NCBI RefSeq assembly: GCF_012641335.1
Contig: NZ_JABAID010000004.1
Location: 181,111 to 245,110, forward strand
Source: Novosphingobium sp. ERN07
GTDB taxonomy: Bacteria; Pseudomonadota; Alphaproteobacteria; Sphingomonadales; Sphingomonadaceae
Reading direction: 5' to 3'
DNA: 64,000 nt
This document shows positions 27,039 to 36,956 of the stretch, piece by piece (position 1 is the first letter of the stretch; every line of letters begins with the position of its first letter). Under the pieces are notes generated by a model. That model was given only the letters and a program-made list of their open reading frames with translations. It was not told the DNA's origin and ran no database searches. The translations under genes and the position numbers were made by a program.

Positions 27039-29768
27039 TTATCTTTGCGCAACGCCGTCAAGTGCGGCAATGGCGCGCTGGCGGATCGGTGACGACTCCA
27101 GCCTCCCAAGGGCGGCCTTTAACGCCTCCGAACGGCGCGCTTCGAGAGTTCCACCCCTCGACTGGCTCGCTACAACGGCAAAGGCGAGCGCAGTTTCCAC
27201 CAGCATCGCATGATCGCCGATCACTTGCGCAAGAGTCGCGCGCTGGATCAGCAGATCGGTGGTTGCCTCGACGCGCAGCGCGGCATCAACGATAGTCAGC
27301 GTTTCTTGGGCCATGGCTGCACGCTGCCGGGGATCGACGGAAGCAATCCGTTCAAGGCGCCAGGCCGAGCGTAGCTGATTTGCGGCTGCATACCCCGGTT
27401 CAACAGGTGTCACGGACGCAAGTTGCCGATCCATCCCCGCCAGCGCCGCATAATCACCAGCTGCGCCTTTCGCTCTGGCCAGCGCCACCAGCCCACTCTC
27501 CGTCACCGGCGTGAATGGCAGCAGGCCTGCCTGCGCCAGCCGCAGGCGGGAATAGTCGCTACCGGCCCGCACGCCCGCAGGCCTTTGGGTAAAGGCATCG
27601 AGTCCCGTCCGGGTCAGGATTCCCCGCCCCGGCCCTGTTTCAAAAGCCATTGAATTCCTGTCGTCGCTGATCGGAAAGGCCCCTGCAATAGCCCGTCGCA
27701 CTGCTCCCTCATCAAGGAGGAGCGACCAGGCGAAATCGTCCGCATCCAGGATGCCCGCTCGATCGAGCAGCCGGACATCGGCCGGCCCTACTACAGCAAG
27801 CCCGCTCTCTGGCAATATGGGAGCATCCGAAGCCATGACGATCAAGTTGAACGGAACCGGTTCGTATACCCGGACATTGGGGAACTCAAATGCAAGCGTT
27901 GCGAGGAAAGATCGGAGTAACCGTGGATCAACAAAGGACGCGTTCATCCATTGGACAAACACTCCATGATCGGCGAGGCGCGCCTTGGCGAGCGCAACAA
28001 ACTGTCGCGTGTATAGATTCGAGGAACCCGCCGTCCAAGGATGCGACGGCTGTGACACAATGATGTCGTAGCGTTTGCCAGTGCGCAGCATTGCGTTACG
28101 TGCATCATTGTGGACGATCTTGACCCGGGCGTCAGATAGCGGATCCACCGCACGCTGCGACGCAATCCTGCGATTGGCATCGATGATACGTTCTTCGATT
28201 TCGACAACATCTATGGCGCTGATCCACGAAGGGACCGTTTCCAGGCTGACGCCTCCGCCAAGACCGATCACCATCATTGATCTGGCCTGCGGTCGTGCGA
28301 GCGATGGAAGAATAGTCAGCCAGTGTTGATCATTCAGGGCTGGTGGCGTACCCGCCCGCGGCACCAGTGCTTCCGGCAGCCCATCGCTTCGAATAAGTAC
28401 ACCGTCATCACGGTCGCGCACTTCGACTGTTGCAACGCGCCCCACATTGAGCGAAACCAGATCACCGGATGTGTCTCTGTCTACGACACCGGCCTTGAGC
28501 AGCGAGTAGGGTTCCGGCACTCCAATTACGAGCCCGCCGATACTCGCAAGCGCGCCTGCTGCGAATGCATAAGTTTGTTTTGATATGTGAGAAACGGCCG
28601 CAGCAGCTAAGAAAAGTAGCGTTACTGCAACAAGCAGCGTTCCGCCGAAGCCGTACGATTCCAGCAGATAATGGCCAGCCAACATAGCGCCTGCTACCGC
28701 CCCCGCAGTATTTGAGGCATAGACCACAGCCGCGCTTTTCGCAGGGTCTCCGCCTGCCGCCTCGACGAAGCGCGGATAGGCCATGCCGAAGGCAATGGCT
28801 CCCGGAAACAGAGCCAGAACCGCGGATTTCTCAGCAGCTCCCGTAATAAGGATTGCGAGATAGCCCAGCGAGGACAAGATTGCGCCGAACGTGAGCGCCA
28901 TGGCTGCACTTCCCGGCTTCCGCGCAGCATAGAGTCCACCGAGCGCAAGTCCCGTCAGCCATAGGCCCAGCATGAACGCAAAGCCTTGAGTCGTCCCCCC
29001 AAAGGGAATTGCCAGCAGCCTTGTCCAGAATACCTCAAGTGCGAAAGTAGCGACCCCGGACAGAAACGCCGCAACCAGCACCCGTTGAACAGGCGAAGCA
29101 GCAGTTCCCGCATCGTGCTTCTTTTCGGGGCCGTTGGAGCGCAGGTGGCGCCAAGCCAAGACAGCGGCCACAATATTGGCCGCTGCGGCCAACTGGCTGG
29201 CCACAGTCAGTCCCAAAGACGGTAGCAGTAGGAAGCCTGCCAGCATCGCTCCTGCCGCTGCGCCGAACGTATTCAGCGCATAGAGGCCAGCGACATCGTC
29301 CACACCGCAGCGCACCGCGCGCACCAGAATTGGCAGCGTGGCTCCCATGGCGATGGTCGGTGGTGCAAAGGCCGCTGCAACGATCGTAAGATAGACCCAG
29401 AACTGGGCCCAACCTGCATCAGGCGGCAAATGCGCTCCGCTCGACAACAGTCCGATCAGCAGCGTCTGCAACAGAGGAAATAGCAGAGGAACGGCGATGG
29501 CCCAGACCGCAATGAACAGCTCTAGAAACGCGTAGCGTCTGCCTGCATCGACGCCAGAATTGAGCCAGCGCGCGGCCATCCAACCGCCCAGCGCAAGACC
29601 GCCAAGAAAGCTGGCCAGCATGATCGCGACGGCGCTTTGTGCCGTTCCAATCGCCATCGCCATCTTGTGGGTCCAGACGATCTGGTAAACCAGCGCTGCC
29701 ATGCCAGACAACGCCATGCAGATAGCGGCGACGATGTGCTTCGGATCTCTCTTTCTTGCGTTGCTCAT
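27039..29768 (-). CDS. MFS-type membrane protein fused to a spermidine-synthase-like domain
   Basis: A 909-residue fusion. ATG 29768 is chosen so that the first helix (VAAICMALSGMAALVYQIVWT) is N-terminal. The first 400 or so residues contain many hydrophobic helices. A spermidine/spermine synthase-like methyltransferase fold follows, with VIGLGGGVSLETVPSW, IDVVEIEERIID and YDIIVSQPSHPWTAGSSNLYTRQF, and the tail is TPR-like. Such fused proteins are widespread and of uncertain function; the aminopropyl transfer has not been shown for most. It follows the second TonB receptor by 72 bases on the same strand, across a hairpin. Confidence 0.82.
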   Translation of the reverse strand: MSNARKRDPKHIVAAICMALSGMAALVYQIVWTHKMAMAIGTAQSAVAIMLASFLGGLALGGWMAARWLNSGVDAGRRYAFLELFIAVWAIAVPLLFPLLQTLLIGLLSSGAHLPPDAGWAQFWVYLTIVAAAFAPPTIAMGATLPILVRAVRCGVDDVAGLYALNTFGAAAGAMLAGFLLLPSLGLTVASQLAAAANIVAAVLAWRHLRSNGPEKKHDAGTAASPVQRVLVAAFLSGVATFALEVFWTRLLAIPFGGTTQGFAFMLGLWLTGLALGGLYAARKPGSAAMALTFGAILSSLGYLAILITGAAEKSAVLALFPGAIAFGMAYPRFVEAAGGDPAKSAAVVYASNTAGAVAGAMLAGHYLLESYGFGGTLLVAVTLLFLAAAAVSHISKQTYAFAAGALASIGGLVIGVPEPYSLLKAGVVDRDTSGDLVSLNVGRVATVEVRDRDDGVLIRSDGLPEALVPRAGTPPALNDQHWLTILPSLARPQARSMMVIGLGGGVSLETVPSWISAIDVVEIEERIIDANRRIASQRAVDPLSDARVKIVHNDARNAMLRTGKRYDIIVSQPSHPWTAGSSNLYTRQFVALAKARLADHGVFVQWMNASFVDPRLLRSFLATLAFEFPNVRVYEPVPFNLIVMASDAPILPESGLAVVGPADVRLLDRAGILDADDFAWSLLLDEGAVRRAIAGAFPISDDRNSMAFETGPGRGILTRTGLDAFTQRPAGVRAGSDYSRLRLAQAGLLPFTPVTESGLVALARAKGAAGDYAALAGMDRQLASVTPVEPGYAAANQLRSAWRLERIASVDPRQRAAMAQETLTIVDAALRVEATTDLLIQRATLAQVIGDHAMLVETALAFAVVASQSRGGTLEARRSEALKAALGRLESSPIRQRAIAALDGVAQR

Positions 29769-29793
29769 TCCAGCCCCGACAGCCCTTGAACTG

Positions 29794-29828
29794 GCAGAGC
29801 CGGCCAATCAATACCAGCCCGGCTCTGC
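29794..29828 (-). terminator. Hairpin downstream of the second TonB receptor
   Basis: GCAGAGCCGG (29794-29803) and CCGGCTCTGC (29819-29828) form a perfect ten-pair stem. No T tract follows on the minus strand, so it may attenuate rather than stop transcription into the next gene. Confidence 0.45.
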
Positions 29829-29840
29829 ATGTTCGCCGGA

Positions 29841-32162
29841 TCAGAACCGGTAGCGCGCTTGAATTGTAAAGGTGCGCGGCGGTTCGGTGAATGCGGCAAT
29901 GGAGTTGAATCCGCCCGGGATCGTGTTCTTGAACGCTGCCGTACGATTGTCTGTCAGATTGCGAACCGCCAGCGACAAATCCCAGCCACTCTCGCTTGAA
30001 AGGCCGACCCTCGCGTTAAGTTTGGCAAATTTCTCCTGGAAGGAGTTCGGATTGATGTCGGTCAAGGTCGCGAACCGGCTCGTGAAATAGAGGTCGCTAC
30101 CTGCCCGAAGCGTCAACCCGCTCCCGATCTCCTGTGACCAGTCCGCAGCAATGCTTCCCGACCACTTTGGTGCATATGGGGTTGTAATACCCGACAGATT
30201 TTGCGTGTTGTTTGCAGGATTGCAGCCAAGAGCAGCTGTTTGGCCTGCGAAGCACTGCGCGGTGGCAAAGTTCTCGTATGTTGCGTCGAGATAAGTGATA
30301 TTGGCCGAAAGTCTGAAGTTCCTTGCCACCGCAAACTGGAGTTCCGCTTCTACACCCTGTGTGCGCGCGGATGCCGCATTTGTTGTCTGGAAGTTAGAGG
30401 TAGCGGGATCGAAGGAAGAAACCTGTAGGTCCTTGTAATCACTTCGGAATGCAGTGAGATTGAGCAAAACTCGTCGGTCGAAGAAACGGCTTTTCAAACC
30501 GATCTCATAGGCGTTTGCATTCTCGGGGTTAAATGGTCCACCATCCGTGCCCGAAAACCCCCCCGACTTGAAACCCTTCTTGAAGCTGGAATAGATCATC
30601 ACATCTTGCGCCGGACGATACTCGAGCGTGATGGCCGGCTGGAGCTTCTCATCCTTTCGGCTCGCGGTGAGGATTGGTAGGGGAGTGCAGCCCGCATAGG
30701 GAGTAGATTCACACCCGGAAAATGCGAGATCCTTCTTGACTTCTTCGTAACGCAGTCCGCCACGGATCGTCACCGGACCGAAGGCATAGCTCGCCTCCCC
30801 GAACAGCGCCCATGATGAGGCATCTTCGACGCTGTCCTGAACGCTACCGATAATACGAGCGTTTACAAATGCCGGAGTCCGGTTGGTCGACCCTGCCGGA
30901 GGCGGGACCACGAGCGGCAGTAGATTACGCGCATCGTTGTCCGAGGTGCTGATAACATCGTTGTTGTTCTTGTCGACATAAGCTCCGAGGAACCATTTGA
31001 ACGCACCATCCTTGGGCGAAACCAGGCGGAGTTCCTGACTGAATTGATCATAGCGTTCGGTGAATGTCGCTGTGGAATAATTGGCAACACCTTGATCGGT
31101 ATCGATAAACTGGTAGTTTTTGTACTTGTAGTAGCCCGTCACGGAGCTCAGCGTCACTCCATCACCAAATTCATAGTCCAGCAAAAGTGTGCCGCCGCCC
31201 GAGCGCAAGCGATTATAGAATGAACCACCATTATCGTCAGTATAGAGGTCTGGCCGCGCTATTTCTGCAGCAGACGGGATCAGTCCACTCGAGGCTTTGA
31301 AGCGATCGAACAGACAAGGCTCACGAACTGCGTCGGAAATGTCACGCCGGAAATTGGGCTGACATATGACCGACTGGTTATTGCGTCCTCGGTCGTCATT
31401 ATTCCCAAAGTAGCCGATGGCCGTCATCGTGAGCCTGTCTGCCAATTTTCCTGTGATCGTTATACGACCCAGAAGATCTTCAATCTCGGGTTCCTTGCGA
31501 CCGGTTATCGTGTTTGTGAGATAACCTTCAGACTTTCGGTATCGCAAGGCGACACGGGTGGACCAGTCCAGCCCAAGAGGGATGTCGACTGCACCAAATG
31601 CCGCCTTTTCATTGGTGACCGGTTCATAGCTGAACTCAATCTCACCACCAAATTTATCACCAGGCCGGCGGGTGGCTACGTTAATGGCGCCCGCAATTGC
31701 ATTCTTGCCCAGAAACGTTGGTTGTGGACCCTTCAAAAATTCGATTCGATCAATGTCAAGGAAGCCAAGGCGTTGGGTGCGGGCCCGACCATAATAGATG
31801 CCATCGATGTACATGGGCGCAGATTGTTCGAAGCCCAAATTCTGCCCCGAACCGATTCCGCGAACGGTGATGGTATCAGCCATACCGCCTCGCGACACGC
31901 GAAGCCCTGGAACTTGCACATCCTCGAAATTCTGCACTGCGCCGCTTCGAAGAAGGTCACCTGTGACAGCCTGTACCGAGATTGGCACGTCCTGCAGGCG
32001 CTCAGGCCGCTTGGTCGCCGTAACGACGATCTCTCCGATTGCCGGCTGTTCGTCACTTGTTTCAGTGGACTGTGCGAGCGCAGGCGACGCGAGCGGTAGC
32101 GCGAGCATAGTTGCAGCCATTAGCCGGCCGAAGGAATTGATTCTCCCCAGTGTGTCTGTCAC
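29841..32162 (-). CDS. TonB-dependent outer-membrane receptor
   Basis: A 773-residue receptor. The frame extends to 32270, but GTG 32162 is preferred: it has GGGGGCGG upstream, and both GTATAC operators fall upstream of it. A signal sequence (MAATMLALPLASPALAQ) is followed by EIVVTATKRPERLQDVP, a plug with DTITVRGIGSGQNLGFEQSAPMYIDGI-type sequence, and a barrel ending in a phenylalanine (ARYRF). It takes up a substrate with TonB energy. Its pair of GntR-type operators groups it with the aminotransferase and the AAHS transporter. Confidence 0.9.
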   Translation of the reverse strand: MTDTLGRINSFGRLMAATMLALPLASPALAQSTETSDEQPAIGEIVVTATKRPERLQDVPISVQAVTGDLLRSGAVQNFEDVQVPGLRVSRGGMADTITVRGIGSGQNLGFEQSAPMYIDGIYYGRARTQRLGFLDIDRIEFLKGPQPTFLGKNAIAGAINVATRRPGDKFGGEIEFSYEPVTNEKAAFGAVDIPLGLDWSTRVALRYRKSEGYLTNTITGRKEPEIEDLLGRITITGKLADRLTMTAIGYFGNNDDRGRNNQSVICQPNFRRDISDAVREPCLFDRFKASSGLIPSAAEIARPDLYTDDNGGSFYNRLRSGGGTLLLDYEFGDGVTLSSVTGYYKYKNYQFIDTDQGVANYSTATFTERYDQFSQELRLVSPKDGAFKWFLGAYVDKNNNDVISTSDNDARNLLPLVVPPPAGSTNRTPAFVNARIIGSVQDSVEDASSWALFGEASYAFGPVTIRGGLRYEEVKKDLAFSGCESTPYAGCTPLPILTASRKDEKLQPAITLEYRPAQDVMIYSSFKKGFKSGGFSGTDGGPFNPENANAYEIGLKSRFFDRRVLLNLTAFRSDYKDLQVSSFDPATSNFQTTNAASARTQGVEAELQFAVARNFRLSANITYLDATYENFATAQCFAGQTAALGCNPANNTQNLSGITTPYAPKWSGSIAADWSQEIGSGLTLRAGSDLYFTSRFATLTDINPNSFQEKFAKLNARVGLSSESGWDLSLAVRNLTDNRTAAFKNTIPGGFNSIAAFTEPPRTFTIQARYRF

Positions 32163-32174
32163 GATCCGCCCCCA

Positions 32175-32184
32175 TGGTATACCG
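32175..32184. promoter_or_regulatory. GntR-type operator, proximal site of pair 3
   Basis: TGGTATACCG centred on GTATAC 32177-32182, 14 bases before the preferred GTG start of the TonB receptor. Confidence 0.58.
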
Positions 32185-32236
32185 ATCAAGAGAAAATATT
32201 CGCTTTGACGTCCCTTGTCAACTGCGAAATCCCTCT

Positions 32237-32249
32237 TTGGTATACCTTG
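32237..32249. promoter_or_regulatory. GntR-type operator, distal site of pair 3
   Basis: TTGGTATACCTTG centred on GTATAC 32240-32245. Its centre is 63 bp from that of the proximal site, six helical turns. Confidence 0.6.
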
Positions 32250-32287
32250 GCATCGAAGAGGCTTGTGCACTACCCAAAAGCGCAGCC

Positions 32288-32773
32288 TTATTGCCGCTTA
32301 TGAGTTAGATCCTGCCAACATGGTGCGCCGCGATATGACCGGGGTATTAAAATGGTCACCAAGCCCCTCTGACAAAACGCCATGACATCGACTTGACCGA
32401 TCTGCATTGGCCGCGCTTCATCCCCCCGCAGCAACACAGCAGAATGCGTCGCCAGCTGCACGCTATCGACATTGTGAACAGCAACAAAGCTGTCGGATAC
32501 ATCGGTGATGATTGCGGGTGCCCCGGCAAGCTGCGCCCTCATCCCAGAAACACGACCGGCCATTTCAGATGCAGAGCCCAGCAGTAACCAGTCGCACCGA
32601 CTGGCGCGCAGCCCTAGACAGGTGGACGTGTCGCCATGCAACTCGCCGAAATCAGGCAACCGGATGTTGAAGCAGCACTCTAACGGGCTTTTCAACTCTG
32701 GATGGCGAGCCAGATCAACCGACAAACGAATAATTGAGAGATCAAATGTCAAGGCGACCTCCCTCGCGGTCAT
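32288..32773 (-). CDS. soxG: Sarcosine oxidase gamma-like subunit
   Basis: A 161-residue protein from ATG 32773, overlapping the end of soxA by 32 bases. TTG 32752 has the better ribosome site (GGGAGG) and may be the true start. Weak family sequence includes LGLRASRCDWLLLGS, DVSDSFVAVHNV and the C-terminal CQRGLVTILIPRSYRG. Its place directly after soxA is what identifies it: the gamma subunit completes the heterotetramer and helps assembly. Without the operon it would be hard to name. Confidence 0.75.
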   Translation of the reverse strand: MTAREVALTFDLSIIRLSVDLARHPELKSPLECCFNIRLPDFGELHGDTSTCLGLRASRCDWLLLGSASEMAGRVSGMRAQLAGAPAIITDVSDSFVAVHNVDSVQLATHSAVLLRGDEARPMQIGQVDVMAFCQRGLVTILIPRSYRGAPCWQDLTHKRQ

Positions 32774-35441
32774 AGGCGACCGTCTCTGAAATCCTGGCCT
32801 GCCAACTCCTCCCCAGCGAGACGATCTCGACGATTTCACCAAGGCGCCGCTGCCCCTGCTCGACCAATCCCAAGGCAACGCCCCGTCCCAGCACGGGGCT
32901 GAACTGGCTGCTCGTAACGAATCCTCCGCTCTGCCCACTGGGAGCCCGCACATGACCACCTACCGGCAATATCCCGCCGCAAAGCGAGGTCAGGCCCACC
33001 AGTTGCTTACGATATGGCGATAAGGATGAGCGACGCGTCAGCGCTCGCCGCCCAAGGAAATCGCTCTGCTTTTTGGCGATGGCTCCGCCAAAACCGATAT
33101 CACCGGGCTGGGTCTCGCTGTCGGTATCAGTTCCAACATGAATGTAGCCCTTTTCGATACGCAAGATTTCGAGTGCCTCTATCCCATAGGGCACCAATCC
33201 ATAGGGCTTGCCAGCCGCCATCAGCGCATCGCCCATCTGCACCGCCTGCCCCGCTGGCACCTGGATCTCGTAGCTCAACTCACCAGAAAAGCTCACGCGC
33301 TGAATACGTACTTCCGATCCGTCGAGTTGTCCCTCTCGGACGGACAAGTGTGGAAAACGCTCACTTGAGAGATCAAAACTGGGCTGCAATGCCTCGAGCA
33401 CATTTCGTGCGTTCGGGCCCGCAACAGTCCAGACAGCATATTGCTCAGTCACGTCTTGAACGACAACATCCATCGGCCATTCGCATTGAAGCAGATCCTC
33501 CAGCAGGCGGACCATCCGGTCAGCGAAGGCACTGGACGGGCTGAGCAGGAAACTCCCGTCTTGGAGACGAGCATAGACCCCGTCATCCAGGATCGTACCG
33601 TTCTCGTTGAGGACAAGCCCGTACCGGATCCGCCCGGGCTTGAGCGTCGAGGGGGTGCCAACATAGACCCGGTCGAGGAACGCTGCAGCTTCGGGGCCGG
33701 CCACGAGAATTTTGCCAAGCGGCGAACCGTCGAGAAGACCAACGCCACTTCGGACCGCTGCGGCTTCACGCTCAGCTGCCGCCTGGATGTCTTCCCCGCC
33801 AACCGGATATGCCGCCGGCCTTTCCCATCCAATATCCTCGAACACAGCACCTTCGCGTACATGCCATTCGTGTGCGGGCAGATACCGACGAGGTCGGAAG
33901 CGTTCACCGCGTAGATCAGCACCGATCAGACCAAAGGCTGTAGGAACGAAGGGCGGACGAACCTTGCTTGCGGACAGCGTTCCGGGTTCCGCGCCGATGG
34001 TCTCCGCGAGGATCATGGCGCCGGGGACCGAGCTCAGCTTTCCCTGGTCGACGCCCATTCCCAACACAGTGTAGCGCTTGAGATGCTCAACGCTTCGATA
34101 GTTTTCGCGGGCCGCCAGCTTGATGTCTGCCACGGTCACATCGGTCTGAAAATCGACGAACATGGTCTTTTCATCCCCGCCGTGGACAGTCCAGATGGGC
34201 TCCGCCTCAATCGGTTCGGGGCCTGCCCATTCGACATTGGCGACCAACCCATCCGGCTGGAAACTCTGGCTGCGCTCGTTGAACTTCGTCTGACCGCCAG
34301 CCATGGTCCACAGTTGGGAAGCAGGGTTCCAGCCTCCCGAGACCCCGACAAAGTCGCACGCGAGACGACTCAGGCCATCCGGCTTCTCTATGGTGACGCC
34401 GGTGACGCGTCCGCGCCCATGGGCCGACCGGACTAATGACGAAAAGAATAGATCGATTCCGTGCGCACGGGCGCGATCGGCAAGTTCGGGCAGCACCTGC
34501 GGCCTTGCATCGACAATGGCGCGCACCCCTACACCACACTGCGCAGCTTCAATAGCGGACCGCCAGCCCAGATCGTTGTTGACGAAGAAAATGCCGGATC
34601 GACCCGGCGCCACCGCATAATCCGCGACATATCTGCCGATCGCACCGGCGAGCATGATGCCGGGCAAGTCGTTGTTCGCAAATGCGATGCCGCGCTCTTG
34701 CTTGCCCGTCGCGAGAATGATCTGCTCGGCCCGGATGCGGTGGAGTACCCGACCTTCCGATGCGGCCAGCACAAAACCATGATCCCAGACTCCAAGAGCT
34801 GCAGTCTTTTCAAAGGTCCGAACACCTTCAAGGCTTGGAAGACCCTGATCCAGATCGACAAGCAATACCGATTTGCCGTCTCGCGCTGCCTGTGCCGCAG
34901 CGGCCAACCCCCTTCTGCCTCCACCTATCACTAGCAGATCACATTCCACATGACGCGCTTCGTAGCGCTGCGGATCGGGCACGACCGGCACCTTGCCAAG
35001 TCCGGCGGCGCGCCGAATCAGCCATTCGAACCAGTGCCAGTCCGGCCACATGAATGTCTTGTAGTAGAATCCGGCAGAGAACAGTCCGCGGAGACGATCA
35101 TTCACGCCAGCAATGTCCCAGGTCAGTGAAGGCCAGGCATTGATGCTCTGGGCAACCAGCCCTTCCTCCAGAGCGATCATGGTGGCCTGCACGTTGGGAA
35201 TGGAGGATAGGCCGTGCTCAAGTTGAACCAGTGCGTTGGTTTCCTCGCAGCCGACTCCCATAATACCGCGTGGTCGATGGAGCTTGAAGCTCCGTCCGAC
35301 AAGCTGCACGCCGTTGGCGAGCAAGGCCGACGCCAGTGTATCGCCCGCAAGGCCTGCATAGCGCTTGCCATTGAACGAAAAGTCGATGGACTGGCCGCGA
35401 TCGATCCTGCCGCCGCCATGGGAAAGTCGGTAACCGGTCAC
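32742..35441 (-). CDS. soxA: Sarcosine oxidase alpha-like subunit
   Basis: An 899-residue subunit, somewhat shorter than the typical 1000. The N-terminal domain has the FAD/NAD-binding LLVIGGGRRGLAAAAQAA, and ATGKQERGIAFANNDLPGIML; the C-terminal half is a GcvT-like folate-binding domain (GVGLLDGSPLGKILVAG, FSGELSYEIQVPAG, GYIHVGTDTD). In the tetramer the alpha subunit binds NAD and transfers the methylene group to THF. GTG 35441 overlaps soxD (GTGA). The Rossmann loop reads GGGRRG where GAGPAG is usual, a small deviation. The substrate may be sarcosine or another N-methyl amine. Confidence 0.9.
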   Translation of the reverse strand: MTGYRLSHGGGRIDRGQSIDFSFNGKRYAGLAGDTLASALLANGVQLVGRSFKLHRPRGIMGVGCEETNALVQLEHGLSSIPNVQATMIALEEGLVAQSINAWPSLTWDIAGVNDRLRGLFSAGFYYKTFMWPDWHWFEWLIRRAAGLGKVPVVPDPQRYEARHVECDLLVIGGGRRGLAAAAQAARDGKSVLLVDLDQGLPSLEGVRTFEKTAALGVWDHGFVLAASEGRVLHRIRAEQIILATGKQERGIAFANNDLPGIMLAGAIGRYVADYAVAPGRSGIFFVNNDLGWRSAIEAAQCGVGVRAIVDARPQVLPELADRARAHGIDLFFSSLVRSAHGRGRVTGVTIEKPDGLSRLACDFVGVSGGWNPASQLWTMAGGQTKFNERSQSFQPDGLVANVEWAGPEPIEAEPIWTVHGGDEKTMFVDFQTDVTVADIKLAARENYRSVEHLKRYTVLGMGVDQGKLSSVPGAMILAETIGAEPGTLSASKVRPPFVPTAFGLIGADLRGERFRPRRYLPAHEWHVREGAVFEDIGWERPAAYPVGGEDIQAAAEREAAAVRSGVGLLDGSPLGKILVAGPEAAAFLDRVYVGTPSTLKPGRIRYGLVLNENGTILDDGVYARLQDGSFLLSPSSAFADRMVRLLEDLLQCEWPMDVVVQDVTEQYAVWTVAGPNARNVLEALQPSFDLSSERFPHLSVREGQLDGSEVRIQRVSFSGELSYEIQVPAGQAVQMGDALMAAGKPYGLVPYGIEALEILRIEKGYIHVGTDTDSETQPGDIGFGGAIAKKQSDFLGRRALTRRSSLSPYRKQLVGLTSLCGGILPVGGHVRAPSGQSGGFVTSSQFSPVLGRGVALGLVEQGQRRLGEIVEIVSLGRSWQARISETVAYDREGGRLDI

Positions 35442-35701
35442 GGCCGCGCAACTCCCATTACGTAAACCGCTACGACCTCGTGTGTTTCAGTATGCCGGAT
35501 CAGATTGAACCAGACCCCGCAACCGTGCACATGGACCCATCGCTCGGCATGCTCGCCCTTGGGGTTGGCGCGCAGGAAGAGATACTCCTCCCAAGCCTGG
35601 TCGTCGCAGTCCAGCTCTGGTCGGTCGATATGGGCTTCGCCGCCATAGGCAAATTCGCGCTCGTCGCGCAGGCCACAGTTCGGGCAGGCAATCCGCATCA
35701 T
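35438..35701 (-). CDS. soxD: Sarcosine oxidase delta-like subunit
   Basis: An 87-residue protein with the zinc-binding pattern of the delta subunit: CPNCGLRDEREFAYGGEAH at the N-terminus, and HVHGCGVWFNLIRHT near the end. It begins at ATG 35701 (a second ATG follows), one base after the soxB stop, and overlaps soxA. The small zinc subunit stabilises the complex. Confidence 0.9.
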   Translation of the reverse strand: MMRIACPNCGLRDEREFAYGGEAHIDRPELDCDDQAWEEYLFLRANPKGEHAERWVHVHGCGVWFNLIRHTETHEVVAVYVMGVARP

Positions 35702-35702
35702 G

Positions 35703-36956
35703 TCAGTGTTCAATCCCGGCTGCCGCAGCTTCGTCGATGAGCGCGCCATCCCTGAAACGCTGGAGTCCGAAGGCGGTGGTTAGCGGATGGGGCTCATCCT
35801 TCGCGATCAAGTGCGCAAAAGCCTCACCGCCGGCCGGGATCGCCTTGAACCCGCCTCCGCCCCAGCCGACGTTCAGATAAATCCCCGGTACCGGACTGCG
35901 GTCAATGATCGGCGAGCTATCGGCCGTGTAGTCGACGATTCCAGCCCATTGGCGCAGGAGGCGCAGACTACTGAAGGTCGGAACAAGCTGGACGATGCCG
36001 GCAAGCACTTTTTCCATTGTCGCTGCGCTTCCGCGCTGGGCAAAGGACGGATAGGGATCGATGCCGCCACCGCACACAATGCCGCCCTTGTCCGACTGGC
36101 TGCAATAGCTTCCGATCACGGCTGAACCGATCACGGTGTGCAAGACGGGCTTGACCGGTTCGGAGACAAAGGCTTGGAGCCCATAGCTGGCGACAGGCAA
36201 TCGGAAACCGGCCATCTGCGCGACCACTGACGAATGACCGGCCGTGGCGATCCCCACCTTGGTCGCACCAATGAAGCCTTTACTTGTTTCGACGCCCTGC
36301 ACACCGCCGCTGATGTCCCGGCGGAACCCGGTGACTTCGGTATTCTGAAGGATGTCGACACCCAGGGCATCGGCTGCCCGTGCATAGCCCCAGGCTACCG
36401 CGTCATGCCGGACAGTCCCTCCTCGTTTCTGGCGCATGGCCCCGTAAATGGGAAACCTTGCATTAGGATCGCCATTCAGGACAGGACAGAATTTGAGCAC
36501 TTCCTCCCGTCCGAGCAGTTCGGCATCGATCCCGTTCAACTGCATCGCGTTCACAATTCGGCGCTGAAAATCGACCTCGTGCCGGCTGTGCGCGAGATTA
36601 AGGATTCCGCGGGCGGAATACATGATGTTGAAATTGAGCTCCTGCGAAAGGCTGGCATAGAGACGGAGCGAATGGTCGTAGAAGTCGGCACTTTCCTTGT
36701 AGAAATAGTCCGAGCGCACGATGGTCGTGTTGCGGCCGGTGTTACCGCCGCCGAGCCACCCCTTATCAATCACAGCAATGCGTCCAGGCCTGTAGTGCTT
36801 GGCCAGATGGTAGGCGGTCGCAAGGCCGTGGCCGCCAGCTCCGATGATAATCACATCGTAGCTGCTCGCCGGTTCGGGGGAGCGCCAAACCGGATCCCAA
36901 TCCGTATTGCCACCAAGCCAGTTCCTGAGAAGCGCGAACGCCGAATATCGGCTCAT
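35703..36956 (-). CDS. soxB: Sarcosine oxidase beta-like subunit
   Basis: A 417-residue DAO-family flavoprotein from ATG 36956, which overlaps the upstream stop (ATGA). It has VIIIGAGGHGLATAYHLAK for FAD, GGNTGRNTTIVRSDYFY, LNLAHSRHE (the region where the His that binds FMN covalently lies in the family), and the C-terminal YLNVGWGGGGFKAIPAGG. The beta subunit oxidises the N-methyl amine to its imine with electrons going to FMN and oxygen. Methylene carbon goes to THF, and PurU would later release it as formate. Confidence 0.92.
   Translation of the reverse strand: MSRYSAFALLRNWLGGNTDWDPVWRSPEPASSYDVIIIGAGGHGLATAYHLAKHYRPGRIAVIDKGWLGGGNTGRNTTIVRSDYFYKESADFYDHSLRLYASLSQELNFNIMYSARGILNLAHSRHEVDFQRRIVNAMQLNGIDAELLGREEVLKFCPVLNGDPNARFPIYGAMRQKRGGTVRHDAVAWGYARAADALGVDILQNTEVTGFRRDISGGVQGVETSKGFIGATKVGIATAGHSSVVAQMAGFRLPVASYGLQAFVSEPVKPVLHTVIGSAVIGSYCSQSDKGGIVCGGGIDPYPSFAQRGSAATMEKVLAGIVQLVPTFSSLRLLRQWAGIVDYTADSSPIIDRSPVPGIYLNVGWGGGGFKAIPAGGEAFAHLIAKDEPHPLTTAFGLQRFRDGALIDEAAAAGIEH

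Noticed and set aside
27864..27869. Another GTATAC, inside the MFS/spermidine-synthase gene
   Set aside because: It lies within coding sequence, has weak flanks (TTC and CCG) and no partner site at a helical distance.
32163..32270. N-terminal extension of the second TonB receptor to 32270
   Set aside because: It would place both GTATAC operators inside coding DNA and put the signal peptide 50 residues in; GTG 32162 has a good ribosome site.
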